From NCBI GenBank assembly GCA_029641185.1, contig JAPWGK010000019.1, forward strand, positions 744,001-808,000: a DNA stretch of 64,000 nt, read 5' to 3'. The translations under genes were made by a program, and so were the position numbers. The DNA comes from Pseudofabraea citricarpa (Eukaryota; Ascomycota; Leotiomycetes; Helotiales; Dermateaceae). Below are positions 1 through 10,709 of this stretch, piece by piece; position 1 is the stretch's first letter; the number at the start of each line of letters is the position of its first letter. The notes under the pieces were generated by a model, which was given only the letters and a program-made list of their open reading frames with translations, ran no database searches and was not told where the DNA came from.

Positions 1-252
1 TGACAGCGATCAGATATCTCTTCTACACAATCTGATTCTGTCTTTGCTTCTTCGACTTCAATCTACGACCTCAATCTTTGCTTTCGATCTTCGCTGCTAA
101 CAATACGCGACGCCGTTCCTTGCGCCAACCCGAGTTGCCTCTGCAGTTTATTTGATAAATCAGAAAGCAGACCAGATATGTGAGTCACATCTATCTTTGA
201 AATGTGTATTGGTGCCCTTTCGCATCCTTAGCTGACCGCAATGTAGTCCAAG

Positions 253-1874
253 ATGTCTTCACCTTCCCGTTCCCAAGGCACACCATGCAACCAAACCAAC
301 CAACCCTCTTCTGTAAGTGTTATTCCTCTACGTACCCATCAATATGGCATGTGGTCAAAAGATCGATGTGCATTGGGATACCCATTCAGCAAATGGCTAT
401 GCGAACAAACCCAACAGCATCTGATAGAACCAGCGTTGCTAACTTATCGTGTTCATAGACTGCAGCCCACCCTCTGCCACCTTCCTCCACGAGAGATCCA
501 CGATGCAGTCATATTAGCGACCATGAAGCCCATCGATATTGTCGATGGTGTAACTCGATAACCGTTCCATGGGGCACATTGACTCCGCCGGTTGGCTTGG
601 ACCCTGATGGGACTACCGTACGGATTGGACCAGTCCATTCTATTTTGGAAGGCGTTAATATCATCGATACCAATGAGCTGGTTATTGTCGGAATTGTAGC
701 CGACTATGGCCTACAAGTAGGAGTCCCTGGTGTTCCAACTGGCAGTCGCTTAGCTGGTTTTACGACGCCAATTCTAAATGCTGCCGGAAGAAGATTGACT
801 GAGCTGGTCCTCGAACTCCGCACAGTCTGGGCAGGCTCCGCTACCTCTCAAGCAATTTCGGTAATGGAGGTCATGCTGCTTGCTTTGGAGTCACCTCGAT
901 TGGGGTTTATGGAACTTCGAAACAGCATTCTTTCAAGATTTCCAGAGCGTTTTGAAACCCCTGTCACCGAGGAGCCCATGGAGAAGCAAGCTGCCGTAGA
1001 TAGCGATGGCGACCACGATTGCCCTAAAGATAGCTCAGTCGGCAACCTTGATCAGTCGTCAAGCTTGCAACAACGCCACAAGAATGCCCCGGCTCCCTCT
1101 GGAAACTGGCAATTTATTGTCGGTAGCGATTTAAGCCTGGCAAGTGTTGGAAATCCGCAGGCCTCGAAGTTCTACCTCACCAGAGTTGACACGAGAAACC
1201 TTCAGAACATCGATACACGCATGTTCCCCAGCATTGCAGCCTTTGATTGGGGCGACAAGGACGCTGTGCGACGTCTGAATAACTGGAGACGCCAGATTAT
1301 TACCAGAACCAACGGTGCGAGCAACGCACCTCGTCCGCCATACACTCAAAAGGAGATTGACACCTTGAAGTGTATCCTCCAAACTTCAATCAACCAGGGA
1401 AAGACACGCAAGACAATGGACTGGCATGATGTTGCGAGACAGTTGAACTCGGCCTTCAAGGGCGTGCTACAGAAGAAGGGCGAGCCGATTAGCCAGACCA
1501 GCAAGAAGCGCAAAGACGGTACTGTGGTTCGCAGTAAAGGTGACGGAACTCTCAAGCAGGACCGCACTGAGATTAATAGAGATGGCACGAGCGTGAAAAC
1601 CCAGTCTTGTAAGTACCTTGACATCCAAGAGATGTTCGAAGCTGGGGGAAACAAGGTTGTGGGAGGAAAGAGCCAAGAGGCTACTTCGGTTAGGGGTACA
1701 AAAAGAAAGGCGCAGGAGCTGGAAGAGTCTAGCGAGGAGTCTGGAGATGAGGACGCAAAAGTTGGACCACGCAACAAGGGGCCTAGAACCCCCCTGCCGG
1801 GTTCTAGACACAACAAGCACCCGCCACCACCACCACCTCCCCCTCCTTCTGGAGCCTCGCTAAGCGTGGCATAA
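253..1874 (+). CDS. Unrecognised protein with N-terminal Cys/His cluster and Myb/SANT-like region (2 exons, 491 aa)
   Basis: Model: exons 253-312 and 459-1874, with intron 313-458 (gtaagt...catag) in phase 0. The exon-2 frame is open from 459, and the only good upstream donor in frame follows the ATG at 253, so I prefer this start over an internal one. Residues about 30-55 contain a Cys/His cluster (PRCSHISDHEAHRYCRWC), suggesting a small zinc-binding fold. The middle is hydrophobic/mixed. A region near residues 330-370 has a Myb/SANT-like pattern (PYTQKEIDTLK ... WHDVARQLNSAF). The tail is basic with two NLS-like stretches (KKRK, GTKRKAQ), an acidic block, and ends in a proline run after HH. 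I do not recognise the family. A nuclear DNA- or chromatin-associated role is inferred only from these motifs. Two decayed paralogues follow directly downstream and share both the Cys/His cluster and the Myb-like block, which supports the gene being real. Codons look normal, with no in-frame stop. Confidence 0.7.
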
Positions 1875-1995
1875 ATTACCTGTCATAGAGTGGCTGCTTC
1901 TCTGAGGGGATCATACCGAAACAGTCTACATTTGACCCTTGCTGTCCGTAATTACCTTAATTGTATTTATTAGAAAGAGACAGGTCGTCAAGTAA

Positions 1996-2269
1996 TTGCA
2001 CTTTGCATTCAACAGAATATTTCAAAAGAAATGCCAGCCTTTGAGCGTGATTGTATGCTTTACCATTAGTAGAGATGAACCAAGTACCAAGCGCCAAGCT
2101 AGGAAGTACGCAGATGTTCAACACTTATTTGAGTCACAGGCAGATGTGGGAGATGGCATGGAAAAAGGAGGGACTAAGAGAAAAAATTACAGTACGAACA
2201 CATCGAGCGCGATTGAGGCAGAACTTGTTCCTCTGCAGAAAGAGAGACTTCCCCGCCCTCTGTAATTAA
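1996..2269 (+). pseudogene. 3'-end fragment of a paralogue of the upstream gene
   Basis: A short reading frame here contains ARKYADVQHLFES followed by GGTKRKN. It aligns by eye with the C-terminal part of the upstream gene (SCKYLDIQEMFEAGG ... RGTKRKAQ). Only this terminal module is present: no Cys/His or Myb-like part precedes it, and a stop ends the frame at about 2263-2265. It looks like the remnant of a partial tandem duplication. An alternative is an unannotated last exon of the upstream gene, but that gene already has its own copy of this module and its own stop. Confidence 0.5.
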
Positions 2270-3030
2270 ATTAGTTCTTCAATGAAAATTTTGTACCGAA
2301 ATTGTAGGTTGATACTGTGTGAACTCCTTCGGGTGTCTTCTGCGCGTGGTTTTTTGTAATTGCCTACAGTCTTTGTGTGAAGTTTAGCGATAAGCGAGCT
2401 CGACAAAAGCGAAGGCAACTGTCCACGGAACCAACGCGGAACTTTCTATATCTTACAAACCAAAGGGTAGAAACTCGGCACATAAATACTTAGAATGTAG
2501 GTGAGTGGCACCTGATTCCCAGGTAAGCAGTCTTTACAAAAAACTCATATTAAAGATGCTGCCTATCAAAGGAAGCAGGGAGCATGTAAATTCTTAAGTG
2601 TTGAGTAAAACGTTGACCAAAAATCTATTTCTCAAAGGATGTATTCTAGTGACAATCTACAGACATAGAATCTGGTCCTTTGCTTCGTTATAGCGTGCTA
2701 ATATCTAGTCTTCTATATGTATGAAAAGGTTATAAAGATGCCCTTGAAGCAGCAAGATGATTCGAGAAGTTACCGAACTCGTCTCTAGTTCTTTCTTCGA
2801 GACCTCATTCCAGGGTATAAGTATACATAATCCTGCCTGTCAGATAAATGGGCAACGGATTAACTACCAAGAAACACTCTCGACGGTCTCTAAGTTTGCA
2901 ACTCTAATTTGACCTCTCCTGACATCATCCCAAGAACAAAATTTCTCAAGGTACGTATCATCGAGGAGCCTATTTCAACACAAATCTGTACTGTTATAAG
3001 AAGGTCTAATGCTTCGCAGCAGTCACAGAT
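2266..3030. other. Intergenic, AT-rich
   Basis: I see no coding sequence. The right end includes a splice-like acceptor (tcacag, about 3023-3028) just before the ATG of the decayed paralogue, and gtacgtatc at about 2951 could be its donor, mirroring the intron position of the intact gene. A first exon could therefore lie around 2900-2950, but I cannot define it. Confidence 0.3.
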
Positions 3031-4660
3031 ATGACGGACACAGAATTTGTCACACCGGCGGCAGTATTACAGATAGGAATTAGTCCAAAGCAAGATTTTA
3101 GCTATGAAGCTACACCTTCCTGCAACCCGAATCGCCGCTGCAATTTGAGTCATGAACATGCCATGGGACACGTTTGCCTAGCTTGCAATTCAGTCATGGT
3201 CTCATAGGCTGGCAACTTTCCCCAGGTGCGAGATCGGGAAGAAATTGTGATTCGAGCAGGTCTTCCGGGCTCCATACTCTCTCAGGTATGATGCTGCATA
3301 GCGACCAAGAAATTGCCGCGGTTTTGATGATTGCTGCACATGGTACCCACGCAAAATCACCAAACCCTCCTCTCAAATTCGAATTGCTCCACAACGAAGC
3401 TCTTCATAAAGCTGCTACCCGCATTACCAAAGCCGTCTTTTGTGCCAAAGATATCCTCAGTGATAATGCCAGACACGAAACTCAGCCTACACCCCGCTTC
3501 TTTGATATCGTCGAAGCCGCACTGCTTGCGCCATGGTTGTCATCCGAGGACTGGGTAAAGCAGTTAATCACGAAAAGGACTTTGCCTCCCAAAGAGTCGG
3601 GAGAAGAAACCATAGAAAGACCCGATTGCCATGTTAAAACGGAAGACAATGACCAGAATATTCTTGAAAAGATGAATACCATTCCCGGTCTCGCTAAGGC
3701 ACAATCTGAATATGTGCTCGAAGTCAACCATTCACCCAACGACAACCTGAAAGAGGAAGATTGCGATCAGGAAATCCTCATAAACTACCTTGATAATTTT
3801 TACTTTATTGACGGGCAGTTTCATCCCAGCTGGGCCTTTATCCGGGGTACCAACTTGAAATCTGCCAAGCAAGGCTGCCAAGCAAGGGCACGCAGATTCC
3901 CAACTGTTGGTTTTGATTCGTGGAAATATTCAGGATCCATCAAGGCCATTGGACGTATGCTGTTATGATAAAGCAAAAGATATGAACTGGTCTGACGCAG
4001 AATGTATTGCCAAGCTCAACGATTTTCGGACAAGACTGATTGCCTGGACGCAAATGCCGATCTCCAGTCCGCCCCCTAACGGTGGTTATCCGTTATCTCA
4101 AGCTGAGGTTGATGTAATCAAAGGCTAAATAGAGAAGCAGATTGAAAAGGGGGCAATACCTCGCAATATCTGTTGGAATACAATTGCTGAATGTTTCATC
4201 ACGCATTTTGGGAAAATGGTTCAAAAGAAAGGAGCTCGAATAGCACGACGAATCAACCGGAGCAAAGATGGAAGTATTTACCTTGTCCAAAAGGCCTCCC
4301 TTAATCGTTCACGCTTTACTAGTTATCTAACAGGCGAAAACATGAGAATGGTGTGCGAAAAAATACGACCACATATACAGGCTTCTCTATGGTTCAAACC
4401 TTGTTGTTGGGAATTCATGGTTTGGTACTGAAATAACTAAAAAAGAGAAGAAGAGGATTGTTTGGAACAGTTGTGGGTCCCTCTTTCAATGGGATGATAC
4501 AGAGACGGATGACAAGGAGACCATATTCTCTAAGAATGGCGAGTTACCGGAAACTGTGGATACTCCCTCGCATGGCACGAAGCGAAAGAGAACCTTTTCA
4601 AAGTCAGATGAAGCATTTGGTTGGATGAAAGCTAAGACAAAGAGAGAAAGTGAGGATTAA
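3031..4660 (+). pseudogene. Decayed full-length paralogue of the 253-1874 gene
   Basis: From the ATG at 3031 the frame encodes a Cys/His cluster (RRCNLSHEHAMGHVCLAC), which matches the cluster of the intact gene, then meets TAG at 3205-3207. That TAG aligns with a Trp (TGG) of the intact copy. A TGA follows about 80 bp later. The body then reads in another frame (about 3174-3905), shifts near 3905 into a third stretch (NIQDPSRPLD ... NGGYPLSQAEVDVIKG), hits TAA at 4126-4128, and continues in the same frame (CWNTIAECFITHF). These two blocks match the Myb-like region of the intact gene. A terminal GTKRKRTF module is present at about 4575. At least two stops and one frameshift make a functional product unlikely, unless several unusual introns remove them. 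Confidence 0.6.
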
Positions 4661-4860
4661 GATCAAATTACTTCAACAATGATTGAAGGAGACTTGTTTT
4701 CAAGTGCGGGAATGTATTTTTCTTTCGTGGCTGTGAATTAGAAAGGAGAAACCAATCGATTTTACTTTTATTTGATAGCCTTGATCGTCAAGCTTCCAAA
4801 TTACTTTTCGTTTCCCCATTCATCTTCCCAGGAGCAAAAAGAAAAGGGAAGCAAAAAAAA

Positions 4861-4979
4861 ACATACAACAGTAGGTATTCGCTGGTGGTCACCCACCCAA
4901 CTACTAATCTACCGATCTGAGGCTTATGTATGGCAGAGCGGACGGGATGCCCAGTTCTCCTCAGTCTGTGGTCGTATGT
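4861..4979 (-). rRNA. 5S ribosomal RNA gene, copy 1
   Basis: Read on the minus strand, the 119 bases begin ACATACGACCACAGACTGAG and end TGTTGTATGT. They carry the eukaryotic 5S internal control region (AGATTAGTAGTTGGGTGGGT) and the conserved CATCCCGTCCGCTCTGCCAT segment; the two ends pair to form helix I. A run of T on the transcribed strand (A-rich at 4852-4860) gives a Pol III terminator. It is identical over all 119 bases to the copy at 60051-60169, which is on the opposite strand. Single, dispersed 5S genes outside the rDNA array are typical of filamentous ascomycetes such as Neurospora. Confidence 0.95.
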
Positions 4980-4987
4980 GACAGATG

Positions 4988-5004
4988 TTATGCTATTCTT
5001 ATAT
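4988..5004 (-). promoter_or_regulatory. Conserved TATA-like upstream element of 5S copy 1
   Basis: On the minus strand this reads ATATAAGAATAGCATAA and ends 8 bp before the 5S 5' end. The same 17 bases lie 8 bp upstream of 5S copy 2, although the rest of the flanks differ. Conserved upstream TATA-like boxes near -30 are known for Neurospora 5S genes, so an external Pol III promoter element is the simplest reading. Confidence 0.75.
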
Positions 5005-5373
5005 CTATTTACAGTTATTACCACAAGCGAATATACCCAAGATGATAAAAAACAAGTTATTCATGCTGTTAGATAAAATAAAGTCACTTAAAACATGTTG
5101 AAGTTTATAGGTCGTATGATTATAACTCATCTAGGTTACTAGTACAATAAGCGGCTAGGCTTTATGGATTTAGCGTTTTTGTAGTACAAAAAATATTAAC
5201 ATGTGAAATCTGGTAGTCTAGCAAAGTAGCAACTCACTAAGGACATGTCCTCTAAAAGTATAAAAATACAGATATTTAAATTCAAAGTCATTTATTTCCA
5301 TCACATCTTTCTGTCATCACTGCAAAAACTTTATTTCGTCATTCTCAGTATTTTATATATTGACATCGCCGAT

Positions 5374-6099
5374 ATGAAGCCTGCCTTTGCTCAGTCCACA
5401 AGAGTAGGGAGCGAAGCGGATCCTACGAACGAAGGAGATGAATCGATCGGGGACGAGCTGCAAGCCCTGGATCCCAAAACGCACAAATCAAAGACTGCTG
5501 ATTTTGAGTTTGAAGAATTTTCATACGTGGATGACCAAGGGAAATTTCGCTGCATTGATGGTGCTTGGCTCTCCACATTGAGTGACTACCTTGATGAGCA
5601 CTACGGGGTGGATGCATTAACAGAAACGCACCCCTATCTGGTAGTATGGTGCACAGATCAAGTGCCTGCACCCTCTGAGCGGCCTTCTAAGATTGCAGGT
5701 CTGTTTGCCATGTGGCTCGTAAATGGCGTAGACAAATATCCAAAGGTAGCAAGATTTTGATTACCCTTTTCAAAAGCTTTCTACAAGACCTTGTACTGAT
5801 CCTACTCACAGTTTATGTTCGTTGGACAGGTAAACTATGATTACAGAAAGGCACCGTTAAGGCTAGAAGAGGGCCTGCTCGACGACCTTCAGGTTTTCGC
5901 TACCCCGACGGCTGAAACCCTAAGGGCTATCATGGATCAGCACTTCCCCGATGCTCTGGCAATATCTTATATCGATTTTCGAATCATCGTACAGTTTGAG
6001 GAAGTTGCCGCTAAGGAATACTACAAGCATCTGGTGTCTCTGCCGTGCGCAATCGCAAATACGGAAGTAGCCATTAGATATAACAATGGCCTAATCTAG
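5374..6099 (+). CDS. Unrecognised soluble protein (2 exons, 219 aa)
   Basis: Model: exons 5374-5745 and 5812-6099, with intron 5746-5811 (gtagca...tactgat...ctcacag) in phase 0. The frame is open further 5' to 5245, but that stretch is AT-rich and encodes a hydrophobic, biased peptide, so I start at MKPAFAQ. The first 45 residues are acidic and low complexity. The rest looks like a compact alpha/beta domain (GAWLSTLSDYLDEHYG; THPYLVVWCTDQVPAP; then KFMFVGQVNYDYR; IDFRIIVQFEEVAAKEYY). There is no signal peptide or membrane segment and no motif I can assign to a family. It may be a shortened member of a longer family, because the stop follows a still-structured region. It sits between a 5S gene and repeats, with no obvious partner. 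Confidence 0.6.
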
Positions 6100-6162
6100 G
6101 GGTAGCTAGAAATAGGTTATTACCTAGTTATCCTTAGTTTGCATATTATCAGCATTAGAAAT

Positions 6163-6233
6163 CTTGTCGCCAGTTCACATCTTGTCGCCAATTTACCCTG
6201 TTGTCAATTTACATTTCGTTGTCAGTTTATACC
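6163..6233. repeat. Four degenerate ~17-18-bp tandem units
   Basis: Successive units begin CTTGTCGCCAGTTCACAT, CTTGTCGCCAATTTACCCT, GTTGTCAATTTACATTTC and GTTGTCAGTTTATACC. A similar CTGTTGTCAATCTTATT doublet occurs at about 35850-35885. No function is evident. Confidence 0.6.
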
Positions 6234-6478
6234 ATTGGTTTTATAATCCTTTAAGTTGATATTGGGACCGACCTTCTCTAATATCTTACTCGCTGCTTGG
6301 AACGCATCGATCAGATTTTCCGATGATTTGTTTGATAGCTTCGCAGATTCTTCAACGCGCGTAACTGCGTCTCGTAATTCTACTGATAGTTCGTCCAATG
6401 GTATTGATTTGGCCATTTCTAGATTTTGTACACGCAGTAACTTATCGTTAAATACGGCCAGGGAGATATGAGCATGTT
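6222..6478 (-). other. Small open frame with coiled-coil-like composition, possible gene remnant
   Basis: On the minus strand the frame is open from about 6478 to a stop at 6222-6224, with an ATG at 6416 giving 64 residues. The peptide has spaced hydrophobic positions (LRVQNLEMAKSIPLDEL, VELRDAVTRVEE) that suggest a short coiled coil. There is no recognisable domain, splice context or promoter. It could be the end of a decayed gene or chance. Confidence 0.25.
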
Positions 6479-6631
6479 AAAGGAGAAAAGAAGGTAGAAG
6501 GTAAAGTTATATACATCGAAAGCCGTCCAATTAGCGAACATGCAAAATTAAGAACAACTTACTATACCAAAGCCACTCGAAGGACTATTATAAAATTGCA
6601 ACCTAATCTCACATAGCTGCCATGTAATTTA

Positions 6632-6823
6632 TGATAACTATACTATCCTCGAGTCTTATATCCCACATAGTGATTATGTGCTTCATTGTGACTATACAAT
6701 CTCTAAGAATCAGATCCCACTTGGCAATCATATGCTTTGCAGTCACTGTCCTATTTTCAAGTATTCTATCCCGCATGGTAATTACAAGCTCTAAAATAAT
6801 GATACTATTTCTAGGTATGATAT
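6632..6823. repeat. 54-bp minisatellite, about 3.5 diverged copies
   Basis: Three exact-length 54-bp units occupy 6632-6685, 6686-6739 and 6740-6793, followed by a partial fourth to about 6823. Shared core bases include the ACTAT, ATCCCAC and TGGTAAT/TGATTAT blocks at the same offset in each unit. On the minus strand the array stays open as 18-residue repeats (KHIITMWDIRLEDSIVI, KHMIAKWDLILRDCIVT, LVITMRDRILENRTVT). It may therefore be the remnant of a coding repeat. The minus-strand frame ends in a stop near 6620. Confidence 0.7.
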
Positions 6824-9002
6824 GATGTTTAGCATTTTAAATACCTCAACGAAATATACTATTCCAACCGATTCTCAATCATCTGATATTCAATTGCTTA
6901 AAAAACACACGAGGAGAGTCAGGTAAATGCTACCATGAGACCACTCAAGATCAGGCAATCTCTCCTGCGTTATATTTCCTTCCCCCACAAGAGCAAGCGA
7001 GTAAGGCACGAAAAAGAGATAAGGATACGCAGGCGCACTTCAAGTTTCACGCTTCAACTCTGGGCAACTCTATATCGGCAAAGATATTGTTTTTCTTGGA
7101 GCGATGGAGAAGGATGGTTCGCGAACCTAAAAAAATCGTCACTTTGTTTCTGACACTCCTACTGGTCCCTGCACTCTGCACATATAATACGTGATAGCAT
7201 CGCAGCAGATAGAGAGGACGTTTGGGTCCTGCTCTGTGTGCCTTATTTACTTAAACCAGCATTAAGCATTTGAGGGTGTTGCGCATATGATCATTGGTTC
7301 CGGCAGATAGATGTGCGATAAGTACTCGGCTGTAGATATATCCTGGACGCAAATATTAGTTGTTGCACTTGTTGTGATATTAACATGCTACGTAAACTAC
7401 TGATGATTTATGTTAAAATGCTCTCATGAAGCAAATTTCTCATTCGTTAGACACCCAAAATGTTGAATCTGAAGGTAAGTGGTATACCCTACTTTACCCG
7501 TACATTAACATGAAGTGATACTGATCTTGTATGTTTTTGGATATGGTAGTAAATTCAGCCATTCGATAAGAAGACCAACTTTCAAAAAACAAACAAATGG
7601 ATAGAACCTTATCCCGTTGAGTTTACATCTCGGAACTCCTCTTGAAGGCTGTGTTATTAGAAGGCAACCAATGATATAAACAGAGTGATACCAAGCGACG
7701 AAGAACAAACATCAAACCACGGAACATTGGACGCCGAAACGCCTTTGCATATCGGCGATGTCATCCGAGTGTAGTCGCACGCGGTGTAAAATTAGAAAGA
7801 TAGCATTCTTCATTCCGATGATGACAAGTTTCATGAAGCGATCCTTTCGCGGGGAAGCCGTAAAACATGGGGTTCACGGCAGGGAAACAGCTGTAATCAG
7901 ACGGACCGATACAACTGTCGTCGAAGACATACCGACTTCTTATTTTGCGCGCTCAAGACTTGTTTCTGACGTAGGAAGAATCCACTATACAACAAGTAGA
8001 TTGTTCGTCAAGAGGAATGGCGTGATTTATTTGGCCAAGATAGAACCTTTGAAGATTTAAGGTACGGTAGCTACAGCTATGCCATTTTTTGCAGCCCCTC
8101 TTTGGCCATCGACATGGTGGCGGACTATGGATAAGATGCTGGAAGACCAATCGACGCATTTTTTTAATCGGCCCACTGGCCTTGAAAGACCCATGAAGTT
8201 GATGGTTGACCAAGCATTGGCTATCGCTTGGCTTTCTTGCGATTCTTGCAAGCTCGAGGGGTGACTCTTGTATTTGCGCGAAGCTCTCTTGTATGCCAAC
8301 AAGCTTAACGGCAAGGCGATTAAGGCTCTTATCTCTTTTGGAAACTGCTCTCGTGCCACTGTGAATACAAGCGAAAAACCTTGTTTAAACTTTGGTTGTT
8401 GAGGCTGACCCCCCTTTACGCGTAGAATTTAAGTCGCTTAGCATTTCTGTGTGCAGTATGAAAACCTTTCAAAGACTTCATCCGCCTTGGAACCCGTTCA
8501 AATGTGGAAAGAATGTCGCGAAAGTCGTAGAATACATGGCCATTCACATATATCTATTTTGCAACGTGCTCAGATGTCGTTCTATCATTGGTTGGGATTG
8601 ATCAAGCTTGACATATCTTGGCTCAGGCTGTCGCTCTTGACCTTGGTCCTTGGCTTCTGATCTTAGAACTTGGCATATGTTGATGCTCTTGGCCTCCGCC
8701 TTTGGCTCCAATCTTGGCTATATCCTCCAATGTTTCTTCGATCCTGATGATCCATTACCATGCATTGTCGCTGTTGAGGTTCATTGCCAGATGTGTCAAG
8801 TTTGGTGTCACGAGAGCAATTGCCCTGTTCGGAGAGAACTGCCAAGACGAGAAAGAATATATAAGTAGGCCGTTCACAACCACAGTAGAGCCATCAAGCC
8901 ACTTCATTGTCTTAACAGTGACAGGCAAGATCTGTGTTTCTGTTCACCTATCTTATCTTATTTTCCAAATTATACCTTCGAAGCCAGAGAACCTTGACGG
9001 CC
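6824..9002. other. Intergenic, no supported gene; promoter of the phosphate permease at the right end
   Basis: Several frames of 60-100 codons occur on both strands (for example 7758-8060 plus and 8057-8359 minus). None shows a recognisable domain, consistent splicing or a protein-like composition. The segment 8400-8750 has a repetitive CTTGG/TTGGC texture. I see no PHO-box (CACGTG/CACGTT) that I can support in the last kilobase. Confidence 0.4.
8858..8865 (+). promoter_or_regulatory. TATA-like box of the phosphate permease gene
   Basis: TATATAAG lies 138 bp before the ATG at 9003, followed by CT/CA-rich sequence suitable for a fungal transcription start and leader. The position is plausible, but the start site is not known. 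Confidence 0.45.
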
Positions 9003-10709
9003 ATGGCGCTCACGCAATATGACTGGATCATTGCTCTCATAACGATTGCATTCGCCTTCAGTGCATTCGGTAATGGCGCCAACGATGTCGCCAACTCATA
9101 TGCGACCTCTGTTGCTGCCCGCACGTTGACGATGGTGCAAGTGGGGTTCTTATCCTTGGTCACAGAGTTCACAGGTGCTGTCGCCTTAGGAGCCCGTGTC
9201 ACTGCAACCATCAAGAACGGTATCATTTCAATCGACCGGTTCAACGACAGGCCTGGCGTCTTGATTCTTGCTATGGCCTGTGCCGAAACTGGAAGTGCTA
9301 CGTGGTTGATGATTGCAACCCGATTAGGATTCCCGGTTTCAACGACGCAAACCATCGTTGGAGCTCTTATTGGCGTTGGATTCGCTTCTAATTCACCTGT
9401 AAAATGGGCCTGGGAATCTGGAAGTGTTTCTCAAGTAGCTGCTTCTTGGGCTATCTCCCCTCTTATCGCTGGCGTGTTCGCTGCGGTCATATTTGGGACG
9501 CTCAAGTTTGGTGTTCTCGAAAGAAAGGATCCCATGAAATGGGCAATGAGAACGATCCCATTCTACCTCTCATTTACCGCTGCCATGCTGGCTCTTTTTA
9601 TCGTAGCTGAAGCCCCTACTGCCCCGTCGCTGGAGGAATTCGGTGCTGGCAAAGCAAGTGGAATCATCCTGGGTGTGTTTTTCGGATTTCTTCTGATTTC
9701 ATACACATTCTTCGTCCCATATTTCCATCGACGATTGATCTTGAACGATGCTCGGCTCAAGGTGTGGCACATCCCACTTGGGCCAACTCTCTGGAAGGAC
9801 GACCCATGGCTTTACTGGCCAGGCGATGCTAATGGCGAAGTGGTTATCGATTACTATGAGAAAGCTCAAGTGGCCCCAAAGCCGTCCGACTCAACGGACA
9901 TAATCAGCATACACGAAGGGAAAATACCAGATGTTTTGGCATATGATGAGAAAGTCATTGATCCCTCGACGCTCGAAAAGGGCCACGACATATCTGAGAC
10001 TGAAAGACCAAGAAAAATCCACGTTGAACCGGAAGAGCGCTTTCTCGGGCCGACCAAGCACTTGCCTTTCTTTCATCCCGCACGTCTTCTTTCCTGGGGA
10101 AAATACATCCTCTTGCAAGGAGTTACCCGTGATTGTGTTTCCCACAATTCAGAGCATCTAGCCAAGACGCACGCACACGCCATTCAATATGACAACAAAG
10201 TTGAGCATCTCTGGACCTACGCTCAAGTTGCCAGTGCCATGATCATGTCCATTGCCCATGGTTCCAACGATGTAGCAAATGCTGTTGGTCCTTGGACGGC
10301 GGCATATCAGACTTGGCAAGATGAGCGAGTTGCGACAACATCGCCAACTCCCGTATGGATCCTTATCATTGCCGGCCTGCTGCTTAGCATGGGATTCTGG
10401 TTCTATGGATACCACATCATGCGAGCGATGGGTAACCGCATCACCCAACTTTCTCCTACACGCGGCTTCAGTATGGAGCTTGGCGCTGCCATCACCGTCT
10501 TGGTCGCCTCAAGGCTAGGACTACCCGTCAGCACAACACAGTGTTTGACTGGTGCTACCGTCGGGGTGGCCCTTATGAACCTGCAGATGGGCGCCGTGAA
10601 CTGGAAGCAGATCGGGTTTATCTTCTGTGGGTGGTTTATGACGCTCCCAATTGCCGGTCTCCTCTCTGGGTCGATGATGGCCATGGCGTTGAACACTCCA
10701 CACTTTTAA
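9003..10709 (+). CDS. pho-4: Phosphate-repressible Na+/phosphate symporter, PHO-4/Pho89 type (single exon, 568 aa)
   Basis: Plasma-membrane inorganic phosphate:cation symporter of the PiT family (PF01384), the type induced under phosphate limitation in Neurospora (PHO-4) and yeast (Pho89). Both signature repeats are visible: GNGANDVANSYATS near residue 20 and AHGSNDVANAVGPW near 420. Each is followed by hydrophobic helices and a matching LGFPVSTTQ / LGLPVSTTQ motif. A hydrophilic central loop (about residues 260-390) separates two membrane halves, and the length is normal for the family. ATG 9003 (gccATGGcg) is the first ATG in the frame; the open frame further 5' has no ATG. It is intronless, with no frame damage. 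Regulation by a Pho4/NUC-1-like factor is expected from family knowledge but is not shown by the sequence. Confidence 0.95.
   Translation: MALTQYDWIIALITIAFAFSAFGNGANDVANSYATSVAARTLTMVQVGFLSLVTEFTGAVALGARVTATIKNGIISIDRFNDRPGVLILAMACAETGSATWLMIATRLGFPVSTTQTIVGALIGVGFASNSPVKWAWESGSVSQVAASWAISPLIAGVFAAVIFGTLKFGVLERKDPMKWAMRTIPFYLSFTAAMLALFIVAEAPTAPSLEEFGAGKASGIILGVFFGFLLISYTFFVPYFHRRLILNDARLKVWHIPLGPTLWKDDPWLYWPGDANGEVVIDYYEKAQVAPKPSDSTDIISIHEGKIPDVLAYDEKVIDPSTLEKGHDISETERPRKIHVEPEERFLGPTKHLPFFHPARLLSWGKYILLQGVTRDCVSHNSEHLAKTHAHAIQYDNKVEHLWTYAQVASAMIMSIAHGSNDVANAVGPWTAAYQTWQDERVATTSPTPVWILIIAGLLLSMGFWFYGYHIMRAMGNRITQLSPTRGFSMELGAAITVLVASRLGLPVSTTQCLTGATVGVALMNLQMGAVNWKQIGFIFCGWFMTLPIAGLLSGSMMAMALNTPHF

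Noticed and set aside
1346..1816. 156-codon minus-strand frame
   Set aside because: Antisense shadow of the 253-1874 gene; Ser/Leu/Phe bias typical of a reversed Lys/Glu-rich coding strand.
7758..8060. 100-codon plus-strand frame as a gene
   Set aside because: No recognisable domain, no splice partners, and no better codon pattern than the opposite strand.
8948..9355. 135-codon minus-strand frame
   Set aside because: Shadow of the phosphate permease, which has clear family motifs on the plus strand.
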